From Halopseudomonas xinjiangensis (GTDB taxonomy: Bacteria > Pseudomonadota > Gammaproteobacteria > Pseudomonadales > Pseudomonadaceae), in NCBI GenBank assembly GCA_011050525.1, contig DRFO01000017.1, positions 310,001 to 374,000 of the forward strand: a DNA stretch of 64,000 bases, written 5' to 3'. Of this stretch, positions 44,315-53,671 are shown in pieces (positions within the stretch are counted from its first letter, which is position 1; the number at the start of each line of letters is the position of its first letter). The notes under the pieces are model-generated. The model saw only the letters and a program-made list of their open reading frames with translations, had not been told where the DNA came from and did no database searches. A program made the translations under genes and the position numbers.

Positions 44315-46036
44315 ATGTCCAGCCAGTTGAAAGTGTCCGTAGGGCAGTATTCCGACAAGGGCCGCAAGGCGGTCAACCAGGATTTTCACGGCGTTTACAG
44401 ACCGGAAGAGCCGCAACTGACCGCCAAGGGCATCGCCATCGCGCTGGCGGACGGCATCAGTAGCAGTGACGTGAGTCAGATTGCCAGCGAAGCGGCGGTG
44501 GCGGGTTTTCTTGCCGATTACTTTTGCACGTCGGACGCCTGGTCTGTGAAAAAGTCGGCCCAGCGGGTGCTGATGGCGACCAACTCCTGGCTGTATTCCC
44601 AGACGCGGCAGAGTCAGTACCGCTATGAGAAGGACAAGGGCTATGTGTGTACCTTCAGCGCCATGGTCATCAAGTCCACTACGGCGCATGTATTTCACGT
44701 GGGCGACGCGCGGATCTATCGCCTGCGGGGCGATGAACTGGAACAACTGACCAACGATCATCGATTCTGGATATCGCACGAACAAAGCTATCTCAGCCGC
44801 GCGCTAGGCATTGATTGCCATCTGGAGATCGACTATCAGGCGCTGCAGGTGGAGGCGGGGGATATCTTCCTGTTTGCCACCGATGGCGTCTATGAATATG
44901 CCGAGTGCCAGTTCATGGTCGCCACTATCACGGACCATGCGAGCGATCTGGATACGGCGGCGAGGATCATCGCAGAGCAAGCCTTCAGGCAGGGCAGTAC
45001 CGACAATCTCACCGCGCAGATCATTCGGGTCGACGAACTGCCCAGCCAGGACGCCAACGAGATCCACCAGCAACTGACCGAACTGCCTTGCCCACCCATT
45101 CTGGAAGCGAGGGCGGTCTTTGACGGCTTTCAGATTATCCGCGAGCTGCATGCCAGCAGCCGCAGTCATGTGTATCTCGCGGCCGAGGTCGGCTCAGACA
45201 CGCCGGTGATCATAAAAACCCCCTCCATCGATCTGCAACAGGACCCGGCTTATCTGGAACGGTTTCTAACCGAGGAATGGATTGCCCGGCGTATAAACGA
45301 CGTGCATGTGCTGAAGCCCTGCATGCAGACCCGTAAACGCAACTTTCTCTACACGGTCAGCGAGTTCATTGATGGCCAGACCCTGACCCAGTGGATGATT
45401 GATCACCCAAAGCCGGATCTGGAAACAGTGCGGGGAATAGTCGAGCAGATCGCCAAGGGGCTACGCGCCTTTCACCGGCTCGAAATGCTGCATCAGGACC
45501 TGCGTCCGGCAAACATAATGATCGACGGCACCGGCACGGTAAAAATTATCGATTTTGGCTCCACCCGGGTCGCCGGGTTGGCGGAAATCACCAGACCCTT
45601 TGCGCCAAGTGATCTGCTGGGCACCGCGCAATATATGGCTCCTGAATACTTGTTGGGCGAGGGCGGCTCGCCGCGCTCGGACCTGTTCTCGCTGGGCGTC
45701 ATTGCTTACCAGATGCTCACCGGCAAGCTGCCCTACGGGGCTCAGGTAGCCAAGGCCAGAACCAGGGCCGCACAGAACAAACTGGCTTATAAGTCTGTTC
45801 TTCACGATAACCGCGAAATTCCTGCCTGGATCGACGATGTGCTGAAAAAAGCTGTCCACCCGCAGCCGCACAAGCGGTATGACGAGCTATCCGAGTTCAT
45901 CTTTGAATTGCGCCAACCGAGCCAGCAATTCCTGAACAAGGCTCGCCCGCCGCTGATGGACCGCAACCCGGTGCTTTTCTGGAAGGGGCTGTGTTTTCTG
46001 CTGGCGATGGTGATAGCCGGCTTGCTCGTCCAATAG
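44315..46036 (+). CDS. PP2C phosphatase-serine/threonine kinase fusion, membrane-anchored
   Basis: Bifunctional signalling protein of 573 residues. PP2C domain 1-240: metal aspartates at Asp23 (AVNQDFHG), Asp46 (ALADGISSS), HVGDARIYRL, FATDGVYEY and STDNLTAQI. Protein kinase domain 265-540: ATP lysine Lys301 (PVIIKTPS), catalytic loop HQDLRPANIMID (His393, Asp395), DFG at 413-415 and MAPEYLLGE. The glycine-rich loop is degenerate (ELHASSRSHVYLA). A single C-terminal span (VLFWKGLCFLLAMVIAGLLVQ, split as residues 553-573) anchors it. I recall the same gene beside nirBD in P. aeruginosa, so a role in nitrate/nitrite assimilation is plausible but unproven. Confidence 0.88.
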   Translation: MSSQLKVSVGQYSDKGRKAVNQDFHGVYRPEEPQLTAKGIAIALADGISSSDVSQIASEAAVAGFLADYFCTSDAWSVKKSAQRVLMATNSWLYSQTRQSQYRYEKDKGYVCTFSAMVIKSTTAHVFHVGDARIYRLRGDELEQLTNDHRFWISHEQSYLSRALGIDCHLEIDYQALQVEAGDIFLFATDGVYEYAECQFMVATITDHASDLDTAARIIAEQAFRQGSTDNLTAQIIRVDELPSQDANEIHQQLTELPCPPILEARAVFDGFQIIRELHASSRSHVYLAAEVGSDTPVIIKTPSIDLQQDPAYLERFLTEEWIARRINDVHVLKPCMQTRKRNFLYTVSEFIDGQTLTQWMIDHPKPDLETVRGIVEQIAKGLRAFHRLEMLHQDLRPANIMIDGTGTVKIIDFGSTRVAGLAEITRPFAPSDLLGTAQYMAPEYLLGEGGSPRSDLFSLGVIAYQMLTGKLPYGAQVAKARTRAAQNKLAYKSVLHDNREIPAWIDDVLKKAVHPQPHKRYDELSEFIFELRQPSQQFLNKARPPLMDRNPVLFWKGLCFLLAMVIAGLLVQ

Positions 46037-46055
46037 CCGGGCCGGTCTAGTTGTT

Positions 46056-46085
46056 GGCCGACGGGCGGATTACAGCCCGTCGGCC
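46056..46085. repeat. Perfect 11-bp hairpin after the kinase gene
   Basis: GGCCGACGGGC (46056-46066) pairs exactly with GCCCGTCGGCC (46075-46085) around an 8-base loop, 20 bases after the kinase stop. There is no T run on either side, so it is more likely an mRNA 3'-end stabiliser or a weak terminator than a classical one. Confidence 0.5.
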
Positions 46086-46276
46086 CAAATCAGCGTTTGC
46101 CCGATTAATTGGCAACTTTGCCGCGACCCTGCGTACTAAAAATTGTGACGCAACCGCCGCAGAACGCTATGGGCCGAGCCCCATGGCGATGAAGCAGGAA
46201 AGCGTGCCGCTTAATACCCGCGGCGAAGCGAAGGAGATTATCCGGCGGCGAATAAAAACCCGAACAGGAGATTTTC

Positions 46277-47449
46277 ATGAGAGCCCTTCGCTGGCATGGC
46301 AAGAAAGACATCCGCTGCGACAATCACGTACCTGATCCCTCCATAGAAGATCCGCGCGATGCGATCATCAAGGTTTCGTCCTGCGCCATCTGCGGCTCTG
46401 ACCTGCATCTGTACGACGGTTTCATGCCTGGAATGATGCATGGTGACATCGTGGGCCACGAGTTCATGGGCGAAGTGATGGAAGTGGGCTCCGCCAATAA
46501 AAAGCTGAAGGTGGGCGACCGGGTCGTAGTGCCTTTTACTATTTGCTGTGGGGAATGCGATCAATGCCGTCGGGGTAATTACTCGGTGTGTGAGCGCAGC
46601 AATCGCAACAAGAAAGTTGCCGAAAAGCTGTTCGGGCATACTACCGCGGGTCTTTACGGCTACACCCACCTTACTGGCGGCTATGCTGGCGGCCAGGCGG
46701 AATATGTACGGGTACCCTTCGCAGACGTTGGCCCGGTGGTCATCCCTAATGGTCTGACCGACGAACAGGTATTGTTCCTCGGCGACATCTTCCCCACTGG
46801 CTGGCAGGCTGCAGCGCAATGCGAGATTGAACCTACCGATACGGTTGCCGTCTGGGGTGCTGGGCCGGTCGGCCAGTTCGCTATCCGCAGCGCCATACTG
46901 ATGGGCGCCGAGCAGGTGGTTTGTATCGATAACGTACCCGAGCGTCTGTCCATGGCTCGCGCGGGTGGTGCGATCACCATCAATTTCGATGAGGAAAGCG
47001 TGGTTCATCGCCTGCATGAGCTGACACGTGGCAAAGGCCCGGAAAAATGTATCGACTCGGTCGGTATGGAAGCCCACGCGGCGCGCTCCATCGATTCCAT
47101 GTATGACCGCGTGAAGCAGACGATGATGCTGGAAACTGATCGACCCCATGTGCTGCGCGAGATGATTTACGTCTGCCGGCCCGCAGGCGTTCTGTCTATT
47201 CCAGGCGTATACGGGGGCTTGATCGACAAGATTCCATTCGGCGCGGCCATGAACAAGGGCTTGACCTTTCGCATGGGCCAGACCCACGTCAACCGCTGGA
47301 CCGATGATCTGCTGACCCGCATTCAGGAAGGGCAGATCGATCCCTCGTTTGTCATCACCCATACCGTGGGGCTGGAAGACGGCCCAGAGATGTATAAAAC
47401 CTTCCGCGACAAGCATGACGGTTGCGTCAAAGTCGTGCTCAAGCCCTGA
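46277..47449 (+). CDS. Zinc-dependent alcohol dehydrogenase (formaldehyde dehydrogenase-like)
   Basis: NAD-dependent medium-chain dehydrogenase of 390 residues. Catalytic zinc ligands are Cys39 (CAICGSDLH) and His61/Glu62 (VGHEFMGE). The structural zinc has four Cys in [16 protein letters not shown]. The cofactor loop is [12 protein letters not shown] near residue 195, and the enzyme has the longer insert between it and the C-terminus seen in glutathione-independent formaldehyde dehydrogenases ([12 protein letters not shown]). Substrate is not certain. AGGAG is six bases before the ATG. The next gene starts 11 bases after its stop, so they form an operon. Confidence 0.88.
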   Translation: MRALRWHGKKDIRCDNHVPDPSIEDPRDAIIKVSSCAICGSDLHLYDGFMPGMMHGDIVGHEFMGEVMEVGSANKKLKVGDRVVVPFTICCGECDQCRRGNYSVCERSNRNKKVAEKLFGHTTAGLYGYTHLTGGYAGGQAEYVRVPFADVGPVVIPNGLTDEQVLFLGDIFPTGWQAAAQCEIEPTDTVAVWGAGPVGQFAIRSAILMGAEQVVCIDNVPERLSMARAGGAITINFDEESVVHRLHELTRGKGPEKCIDSVGMEAHAARSIDSMYDRVKQTMMLETDRPHVLREMIYVCRPAGVLSIPGVYGGLIDKIPFGAAMNKGLTFRMGQTHVNRWTDDLLTRIQEGQIDPSFVITHTVGLEDGPEMYKTFRDKHDGCVKVVLKP

Positions 47450-47459
47450 GGAGATAGCC

Positions 47460-48011
47460 ATGTCTGCAACAGATCAAGAAATCAAGCAGGAATACCGGCG
47501 CAATCATGCGGCTCGCAAGATGGCGCAGCGGCTGGGCTGGCTCAGCATTGGGCTGGGCGTCGCCGAGTTGCTTATGCCGGGGCCACTGGCGCGTACATTG
47601 GGCATACCGGGCGGCAAAACATTGCTGCGATTCTGTGGCGTAAGGGAGATTGCCTCAGGGGTCGGATTACTGGTGACCAAGCATCCCAAGCCGTGGATGC
47701 TCGGTCGGGTTGGTGGAGATGTGATGGATATGGCAGTGCTCGGCGGCGCTGTACTGGCTGGCGATAAGCCTGTGCACGCGCTATTGGCTGCCGGCACTGT
47801 AGCGGGGGTCACCTCGTTGGATCTGGCCTGCGCCCGGGGCCTGGCCACGGAGGATCATCTGGTCACCGTTTATGACTACAGCGACCGCAGCGGCTTTCCC
47901 GAGTCGCCGGACAAGATGCGTGGCCGTGCCAGCAAGCAAAGCGATATCAACACGGCGCCACAGGTGACTGGTATGGCTGCCGCCGACCGCGAAACCCAAA
48001 CGCGCCACTGA
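47460..48011 (+). CDS. Unknown membrane-associated protein
   Basis: Protein of 183 residues with no named function. A basic N-terminus (RRNHAARKMAQRLGW) precedes hydrophobic segments at about 28-45, 60-75 and 85-120 (VGGDVMDMAVLGGAVLAG), then a polar tail from 130. The opening LGWLSIGLGVAELLMPGPLARTLGI resembles the membrane segment that precedes SRPBCC/cyclase domains in some larger proteins; that domain is absent here. GAGGAG overlaps the stop of the dehydrogenase gene and serves the ATG at 47460. It lies between the dehydrogenase and an ABM-like gene. Confidence 0.65.
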   Translation: MSATDQEIKQEYRRNHAARKMAQRLGWLSIGLGVAELLMPGPLARTLGIPGGKTLLRFCGVREIASGVGLLVTKHPKPWMLGRVGGDVMDMAVLGGAVLAGDKPVHALLAAGTVAGVTSLDLACARGLATEDHLVTVYDYSDRSGFPESPDKMRGRASKQSDINTAPQVTGMAAADRETQTRH

Positions 48012-48080
48012 TGGCATCGCGGCCGACAGAAACGGCGCATCCCCTTGGGGCGCGCCGTAACGATTCCCCATGGAGAACCG

Positions 48081-48407
48081 ATGAAATTCATTTTCGAGGT
48101 GCGCGTGAAGCCAGGCTATACGGTCGAGGAATATGCCGAAGCCTGGGTGCGCGCAAGCGAAGTCATTCAGCAAACACCTGGCGCGCTGGGTACTCGCCTG
48201 CACCGCAAGATTGGCGAGCCTGATGTGCTGCTGGCTATCGCCAGTTGGGAGTCGAAGGCGGCCAGGGATGCGAAGAATGACAAGCGTAACGAGATGGTCA
48301 AGGCGATTCTGGAGAAGCACGCCAGGAACTGCGACATCAGACTATTGGGCGAGTTCGACGAACCGGAATGGGTGGTTTTACCGGGCGAGCAAGGGCAGCA
48401 GGTTTGA
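48081..48407 (+). CDS. Small dimeric alpha/beta-barrel (ABM-like) protein
   Basis: Protein of 108 residues with the ferredoxin-like pattern of antibiotic biosynthesis monooxygenase-type domains: MKFIFEVRVKPGYTVEEYAEAW, then PGALGTRLHRKIGEPDVLLAIASWESK and a terminal strand. No catalytic residues can be assigned. GGAG is six bases before the ATG at 48081. It probably belongs to the same transcript as the dehydrogenase and the unknown membrane protein, and converges with the endonuclease gene across 17 bases. Confidence 0.6.
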   Translation: MKFIFEVRVKPGYTVEEYAEAWVRASEVIQQTPGALGTRLHRKIGEPDVLLAIASWESKAARDAKNDKRNEMVKAILEKHARNCDIRLLGEFDEPEWVVLPGEQGQQV

Positions 48408-48424
48408 CAGCCGCCATGTTGTTC

Positions 48425-49369
48425 CTAACGGCAGTTTCCGGCCTTGCGGTAACCCTTGCGTAACGCCTCGGCCTCGCTGACAAACACCACCTCGTTTTTT
48501 TTGCTTGCCTTGCCATAGCTGGGACAAACCGATGGCAAGTGATAAATCTTGCTGCGACTGTTGCCGAGTATTGGAGCAGTTACCTCTGCTGGTGCAGACA
48601 AAGCAGCGCGTGAGAAGCGGACCCCTTCGGCATTGTTGTGATGCCCCAACGTCCAGGATCTCGCACCCGTTACGAAGTCGTTGGGGTGTCCCATCAGGCG
48701 ACCAATGCGCCGGTTGCGCTCTTCCTCCCATTGTGTAGGAGGAAATTCTCTGTTCCACGCCATCAGCAGTTTCTGTTGCTGGCTGGACAGACGCAGGTCA
48801 TAGCGGTCATGCATGTAGAAATAGGTGCGGGCGATCTGTCCTCTGATTTTGTTCCGAGGCTGGACCACGCGGTCGTTGAAGTCCACCTTGAAATCGCAGG
48901 CACCGTGGCGATAAGCCGAGCCAGGCAGCATGCCGAAACGATAGTTGCTGCGGTCGGCGTTGGCCTCCCCGATGGACGGCGTCAGGTTATGCAGGTCGGC
49001 TTCCATGGCGCTGAAGAGCGGGTCGGTGCGCTTGCAGTTGGCGCGCCCGCCTTGCTGCCAGCATTGGCGCTGCTGACCGAAAAGTGAAGCCGGGACAATG
49101 TGTTCCCATTCAATGCGCAGGGCACGATTATCCTGGGCGCGGATCTCATAGCCACAGCTTTTCAGATTGACGCGCCCACCCGAGCGCCCAGCCCATTCCC
49201 ATGAACATCCGCAATAAAAGGTGCCCTGCTGGTTGCGGTCCTGATAGACGTGCTGTCGCGCCATGACCTTTGCCGCCTCGAACGAGGACGGCGCGGCAAA
49301 GCAAACACTAGCGAAAAACAGGCTGAAACCCAGCGCGGCAAAAAGGCGACTACTACCTACTCGATACAT
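48425..49369 (-). CDS. Endonuclease I family nuclease with C-terminal Ada-like metal-binding module
   Basis: Secreted nuclease of 314 residues. A signal peptide (about residues 1-25, ending FASVCFA) is followed by the EndA/Vvn fold: CGCSWEW, the catalytic histidine region RIEWEHIVPASLFG, NLTPSIGEANADRSNYRF and cysteines expected to form disulfides in the periplasm. The last 50 residues (GNSRSKIYHLPSVCPSYG and ALRKGYRKAGNC) form the small Cys-containing module also found at the N-terminus of Ada. Periplasmic or extracellular DNA degradation is likely. The ribosome binding site is weak. Single gene. Confidence 0.85.
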   Translation of the reverse strand: MYRVGSSRLFAALGFSLFFASVCFAAPSSFEAAKVMARQHVYQDRNQQGTFYCGCSWEWAGRSGGRVNLKSCGYEIRAQDNRALRIEWEHIVPASLFGQQRQCWQQGGRANCKRTDPLFSAMEADLHNLTPSIGEANADRSNYRFGMLPGSAYRHGACDFKVDFNDRVVQPRNKIRGQIARTYFYMHDRYDLRLSSQQQKLLMAWNREFPPTQWEEERNRRIGRLMGHPNDFVTGARSWTLGHHNNAEGVRFSRAALSAPAEVTAPILGNSRSKIYHLPSVCPSYGKASKKNEVVFVSEAEALRKGYRKAGNCR

Positions 49370-49648
49370 TGAACTACTTAATGCAATGTGAATCGGTTAA
49401 CCCTGCCAAGGGCGCGATTGTAGCTGATTAATCAGGCGGGCCGGCGAGATATGTAAAGAATCTGGAACGCCCCTGCGTTGACGACTGAGTCAAAGATTCA
49501 TTCATGATGTGAATGGCTATCATCATCTGGATTCGTTTCAAATCCACGGGCGTTTTGCGTAATGTATCGCTCCTCAGCGGGCAGACCGGGTGGTCACAAC
49601 AGCTCTGATGCTGGTCCCTAGTTATCTAATTATTGGAGGTGTACTGCG

Positions 49649-50872
49649 ATGGCTTCTTTCGAAAGTATCAAGCAGGTCGGTGTAATCGGCGCTGGAACCA
49701 TGGGCCGCGGGATCGTGATGAACTTCGTCAACGCGGGTTACCCGGTAACCTGGCTGGACGTAAATGGCGAGATGCTTGAAAAAGGTCTGGAAGATATCCG
49801 CGGCGTTTACAAGCGCTCGGTTGCACAGCAGCGTTTTGACGATGCCGAAGCCCAGGCGCGGGTAAGCCGAATTACCACTACCCAGAATTATGCCGACCTG
49901 GCTGACATGGATCTCGTGGTAGAAGCTGTCTACGAGAACATGGACCTGAAGAAGAAAATCTTTGCTGAGCTGGACAAGGCGGTCAAAGCGTCTGCCGTCC
50001 TGGCAACCAATACCTCATACCTTGATATCGACGAGATCGCTGCGGCGACGCAGCGTCCTGGTCAGGTACTGGGTCTGCATTTTTTCAGCCCTGCGCACAT
50101 CATGAAGCTGCTCGAAGTGGTCCGTGGCAAGGCAACCGGTCAGGATGTAATGGATGCTTGCCTGGCTGTAGGCACCAAGATCGGCAAGGAAGCGGTTCTG
50201 GCAGGCAACTGTCACGGCTTTATCGGCAACCGCATGCTGGAGAAGTATTCACGTCAGTCCCGCGAGGTGGTGCTGGAAGGCTCCACACCCTGGCAGGTTG
50301 ACCAGGCGCTGCAGGGCTTCGGTATGGCCATGGGTCCTTACCGCATGTATGACGTGGTCGGTGTCGACCTGGGCTGGCGCTCTCGTCAGCTTGCCGGCGT
50401 AGGCCGCGGCGAACCGATTGTCTGGCTGGACAACAAGCTGTGTGAGATGGAGCGTTTCGGTCAGAAGAATGGCCATGGCTTCTACAAGTATGAGCCTGGC
50501 AGCCGTCAGGCCATCCATGATCCCGAAACCGACATGCTGGCGCGAGAGGTGGCAGAAGAAGCCGGCTATACCCAGCGTGATGTCGGCGGGGAAGAAATCG
50601 TTCGTCGCTGCATTCTTGCGCTGGTGAATGAGGGAGCTCGCATTCTCGATGAAGGCTTTGCCGAATCGGCCGAAGACATAGATCGTGTATACCTTTACGG
50701 TTATGGCTTCCCCAAAGAGCGTGGCGGCCCGATGTCCTACGCCGATAGCCTGGGTCTGGATGTGGTGCTTGAGCAGATTCGCGAGCTTGAAGCCAGCAAG
50801 GGTGAGTTCTGGAAGCCCGCAGCGGGTTTGGCCAAACGCGCTGAAGCGGGTGAACGCTTCACCAAGGGCTGA
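49649..50872 (+). CDS. 3-hydroxyacyl-CoA dehydrogenase
   Basis: NAD-dependent enzyme that oxidises 3-hydroxyacyl-CoA to 3-oxoacyl-CoA in beta-oxidation or related pathways. The 407-residue protein has the N-terminal Rossmann loop VGVIGAGTMGRGIVMN and the catalytic pair His144 (GLHFFSPAHIMK) and Glu156 (LLEVVRG). Two C-terminal 3HCDH-type helical domains follow, the second containing GYGFPKERGGPM. It looks like the dehydrogenase half of FadB without the hydratase part. GGAGG lies nine bases before the ATG. Single gene ending in a bidirectional terminator. Confidence 0.92.
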   Translation: MASFESIKQVGVIGAGTMGRGIVMNFVNAGYPVTWLDVNGEMLEKGLEDIRGVYKRSVAQQRFDDAEAQARVSRITTTQNYADLADMDLVVEAVYENMDLKKKIFAELDKAVKASAVLATNTSYLDIDEIAAATQRPGQVLGLHFFSPAHIMKLLEVVRGKATGQDVMDACLAVGTKIGKEAVLAGNCHGFIGNRMLEKYSRQSREVVLEGSTPWQVDQALQGFGMAMGPYRMYDVVGVDLGWRSRQLAGVGRGEPIVWLDNKLCEMERFGQKNGHGFYKYEPGSRQAIHDPETDMLAREVAEEAGYTQRDVGGEEIVRRCILALVNEGARILDEGFAESAEDIDRVYLYGYGFPKERGGPMSYADSLGLDVVLEQIRELEASKGEFWKPAAGLAKRAEAGERFTKG

Positions 50873-50888
50873 ACGTTTTGCAGTGATT

Positions 50889-50926
50889 AAAAAACCGCGT
50901 CAGTCCTGAACTGGCGCGGTTTTTTT
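50889..50926. terminator. Bidirectional terminator
   Basis: A 9-bp stem with one G-U (50895-50903 with 50911-50919, loop tcctgaa) has an A tract on the left and seven T on the right. It serves both the dehydrogenase gene and the convergent DUF3108 gene. Confidence 0.92.
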
Positions 50927-50941
50927 GATCCCCTTTTCAGG

Positions 50942-51703
50942 TCAGTCTGTATCAACCGGCAGACCGGTCACCGCCTCGCCATCTAGCGTGGCTTCCTTGA
51001 GCATGATCTGGTACTGCTGGCCATCTGTTTCAATCTGCTTCAGGCGCACCAGCAAATACTGCCAGTCTTTGGCGAACCATAAAGTAGTCTGGCGTTTGGA
51101 GCCCGCCTCACGGACGCGCTCGACCTCAACCGCGTTAAACTGTCCAACCCGGGTGGTCACCCGATCCTCCCCCGTCACGCGGAAATAATAATCTTCAATA
51201 TCATCGCCATCTACTACGCGGTAATGCATGTCGGTCTTGCCGGCCATCAGGTCTCGCTGCAGGGCTAGCTGGTAGGTGGTCTTGTCCAGCAAGCCAGGCT
51301 CTGTGTCCAGCGTGAACTGCTCGCCTTTGTATTCACCGGTTACTGCATTTGCGGCCCAGTCGAAATCCAGTGTCGCTTCTCTGCTGCGCCCAAGACCGCG
51401 ACGCTCATATTTGTATTCAAGCGGCTGCACCGTGTCTTCGTAGAGTCGCAAGGTACTTTCTTCTGTCAAACGAGCAACGAACATCCCGGCGTTGAAACTC
51501 AATGCCCAGGTACCGTCTGCGTTGGGCTGCAAGCTATGGGTAGCTTCGCCATTGACCGGAACCTTGCGCATGTCCGCTGCATAGCTTGCAGTAAAGGGAA
51601 CGAGATCCTTGGCTCCAGCAATAGTGCTGGTAACTGCCAGGGTAAGTGCAACCAGCCATCGGGCCGGACGACAACCGAAAGCGCGCGATAATCTTTCAGA
51701 CAT
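50942..51703 (-). CDS. DUF3108 domain-containing periplasmic protein
   Basis: Secreted protein of unknown role, 253 residues, with a signal peptide ending at about residue 31 (TLAVTSTIAGA). The mature part is a strand-rich lipocalin-like pattern: VPFTASYAADMRKVPVNGEA, PLEYKYERRGLGRSREATLDFDW and TTLWFAKDWQYLLVRLKQIE, matching DUF3108. It overlaps the end of purN by eight bases and sits in the order purM-purN-DUF3108 that I recall from P. aeruginosa. The functional link to purine synthesis is probably only positional. Confidence 0.88.
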   Translation of the reverse strand: MSERLSRAFGCRPARWLVALTLAVTSTIAGAKDLVPFTASYAADMRKVPVNGEATHSLQPNADGTWALSFNAGMFVARLTEESTLRLYEDTVQPLEYKYERRGLGRSREATLDFDWAANAVTGEYKGEQFTLDTEPGLLDKTTYQLALQRDLMAGKTDMHYRVVDGDDIEDYYFRVTGEDRVTTRVGQFNAVEVERVREAGSKRQTTLWFAKDWQYLLVRLKQIETDGQQYQIMLKEATLDGEAVTGLPVDTD

Positions 51704-52367
51704 CTGTCATTCCTCGCATATCAGTCTCCATGTTTTCAAGTCTGGTACCAACGGGACCAACAGGCTTGCCGTCCAGACAGGCACGGTTATCTATCAGTCT
51801 CAGCCGACCACTGGCGAACCAGTTCATGGCTTGAGGATACAGCAGATGTTCTGATTGCTGCACCCTTGCCGCCAAGGTCGCACTGGTATCCCCCGAGACA
51901 ATCGGAACAGGAGCCTGGACAATCAGCGGACCGCCGTCGAGCTCTTCGGTGACGAAATGGACAGTTGCTCCATGTTCGGCCTCGCCTGCATTCAATGCAC
52001 GCTGGTGGGTATTCAAGCCCTTGTACTTCGGCAACAAAGATGGATGGATGTTCAACAATCGACCATGGTAATGATTGACGAAGGCGGGTGTAAGAATTCG
52101 CATGAACCCGGCGAGAATCAGCAGGTCGGGGGAGTAGCTGTCCAGCCTGGCCATCATGGCCTGATCGAAAGCCTCCCGGCTTGCGTAAATGTTGTGGTCA
52201 AGAACCTGCGTCTCGATGCCAGCCTTCGCCGCCCGTTGCAGGCCGTAGGCATCTGCCCGGTTCGATACCACCAGCACGATTTGACCGTGGGCGGGGTCCA
52301 GGTGGTCAATCAGGGCCTGCAGATTGCTGCCCGACCCCGAGATCAATACCACAATGCGACAGGCCAC
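51696..52367 (-). CDS. purN: Phosphoribosylglycinamide formyltransferase PurN
   Basis: Third step of de novo purine synthesis: transfers formyl from 10-formyltetrahydrofolate to GAR. The 223-residue protein has IVVLISGSGSNLQALID, the catalytic Asn/His/Asp set in LLNIHPSLLPKYKGLNTHQRAL and GATVHFVTEELDGGP, and a family-typical LAGFMRILTPAFV. The start is a GTG at 52367, giving VACRIVVLIS-like sequence; no ATG is available nearby. It lies four bases after the purM stop and overlaps the DUF3108 start. Confidence 0.95.
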   Translation of the reverse strand: MACRIVVLISGSGSNLQALIDHLDPAHGQIVLVVSNRADAYGLQRAAKAGIETQVLDHNIYASREAFDQAMMARLDSYSPDLLILAGFMRILTPAFVNHYHGRLLNIHPSLLPKYKGLNTHQRALNAGEAEHGATVHFVTEELDGGPLIVQAPVPIVSGDTSATLAARVQQSEHLLYPQAMNWFASGRLRLIDNRACLDGKPVGPVGTRLENMETDMRGMTDV

Positions 52368-52371
52368 GATG

Positions 52372-53436
52372 TCAGTGTCCGTTGTGCAGAACTACCGGTT
52401 CATTGCCCTCAATTCCCGTGTCGATCCGGCCAATGACCCAGGGTGCTTCGCCGGCCTGCTTGAGTACCTTGAGCGCTTCGTCGACCTGATCCTCACCCAC
52501 GCAGATAATCATGCCAACACCACAATTGAGCACCCGGTGCATTTCGATCTCGTCCACATTACCCTGCTGCTGCAGCCAATCGAATACCGCGGGGCGCTTC
52601 CAGCTTGACAGGTCGATGCTGGCGCATGCTCCCGGCGGCAGCACGCGTGGAATGTTTTCCAGCAATCCGCCGCCAGTGATGTGCGCCATTGCCTTGACCG
52701 CCCCGGTCTGTTTGATCAGTTGCAACAGGGCTTTGACATAGATACGGGTGGGTGCCATCAGCAGGTCGCTGAGGGGTTTTTCATCCAGTACGACGGAGTT
52801 GATGTCTGCGCCAGATACCTCGATGATCTTGCGGATCAGGGAGTAACCATTGGAGTGTGGGCCGGAGGAGGGCAGCGCTAGAAGCACGTCGCCAGCCTGG
52901 ACCCGGCTACCATCGATAATTTCGGCCTTTTCAACCACGCCCACACAGAAGCCGGCCAGATCGTAGTCGTCGCCCTCATACATGCCGGGCATCTCAGCCG
53001 TCTCGCCGCCGACCAGCGCACAACCCGCCAGCTCGCAGCCTGCTCCAATCCCCGTGACGACCTGGGCGGCCACATCAATGTTGAGCTTGCCGGTGGCGTA
53101 ATAATCCAGGAAAAACAACGGTTCTGCGCCGCAGACGATCAGATCGTTCACGCACATGGCAACCAGATCGATGCCGATGCTGTCATGTCTGCCCAGATCC
53201 ATGGCAACGCGCAATTTGGTGCCTACGCCATCTGTACCCGATACCAGTACCGGCTGTTTATAGCCGGCAGGGATCTCGCAAAGGGCGCCGAATCCGCCAA
53301 GGCCGCCCATGACTTCTGGCCGGGCCGTCTTTTTTGCGACGTGCTTTATGCGGTCAACCAGAGCGTTGCCTGCGTCGATGTCGACTCCGGCGTCCTTGTA
53401 GCTGATGGAGGGTTTGGTCGGGTTCTGGCTGCTCAT
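52372..53436 (-). CDS. purM: Phosphoribosylformylglycinamidine cyclo-ligase PurM
   Basis: AIR synthetase, the fifth step of purine synthesis, closing the imidazole ring with ATP. The 354-residue protein opens with [20 protein letters not shown]. It has [20 protein letters not shown], the nucleotide-binding [20 protein letters not shown], then [11 protein letters not shown] and [15 protein letters not shown]. Length is normal. It is cotranscribed with purN and DUF3108, and divergent from the DUF2066 gene over a 235-base gap. Confidence 0.97.
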   Translation of the reverse strand: MSSQNPTKPSISYKDAGVDIDAGNALVDRIKHVAKKTARPEVMGGLGGFGALCEIPAGYKQPVLVSGTDGVGTKLRVAMDLGRHDSIGIDLVAMCVNDLIVCGAEPLFFLDYYATGKLNIDVAAQVVTGIGAGCELAGCALVGGETAEMPGMYEGDDYDLAGFCVGVVEKAEIIDGSRVQAGDVLLALPSSGPHSNGYSLIRKIIEVSGADINSVVLDEKPLSDLLMAPTRIYVKALLQLIKQTGAVKAMAHITGGGLLENIPRVLPPGACASIDLSSWKRPAVFDWLQQQGNVDEIEMHRVLNCGVGMIICVGEDQVDEALKVLKQAGEAPWVIGRIDTGIEGNEPVVLHNGH

Positions 53437-53671
53437 GCGTGGGGTCTCGATGGTCGAAAGGGGCGGTCAGGCTGCGCTCATGGCTGCCACGGAATTGCGC
53501 GCTAGTGTACCAATTTCACTGCCTGACGACCATGCTCGAGCCGCCTGGCGATTGACTGAATCTCATCGCTTGGTTGCCGCCGCTCCGGCGCTTGTTTAAT
53601 GTATGCGCTTTATGACTGTTGCTGTGAACACCTGTGAAGGGTGAACCAGTACAATCCGAGCGGAATTGCCC

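Noticed and set aside
46238-47461. A 407-codon minus-strand frame opposite the zinc dehydrogenase
   Set aside because: Antisense shadow; the plus-strand gene has all zinc ligands and a ribosome binding site.
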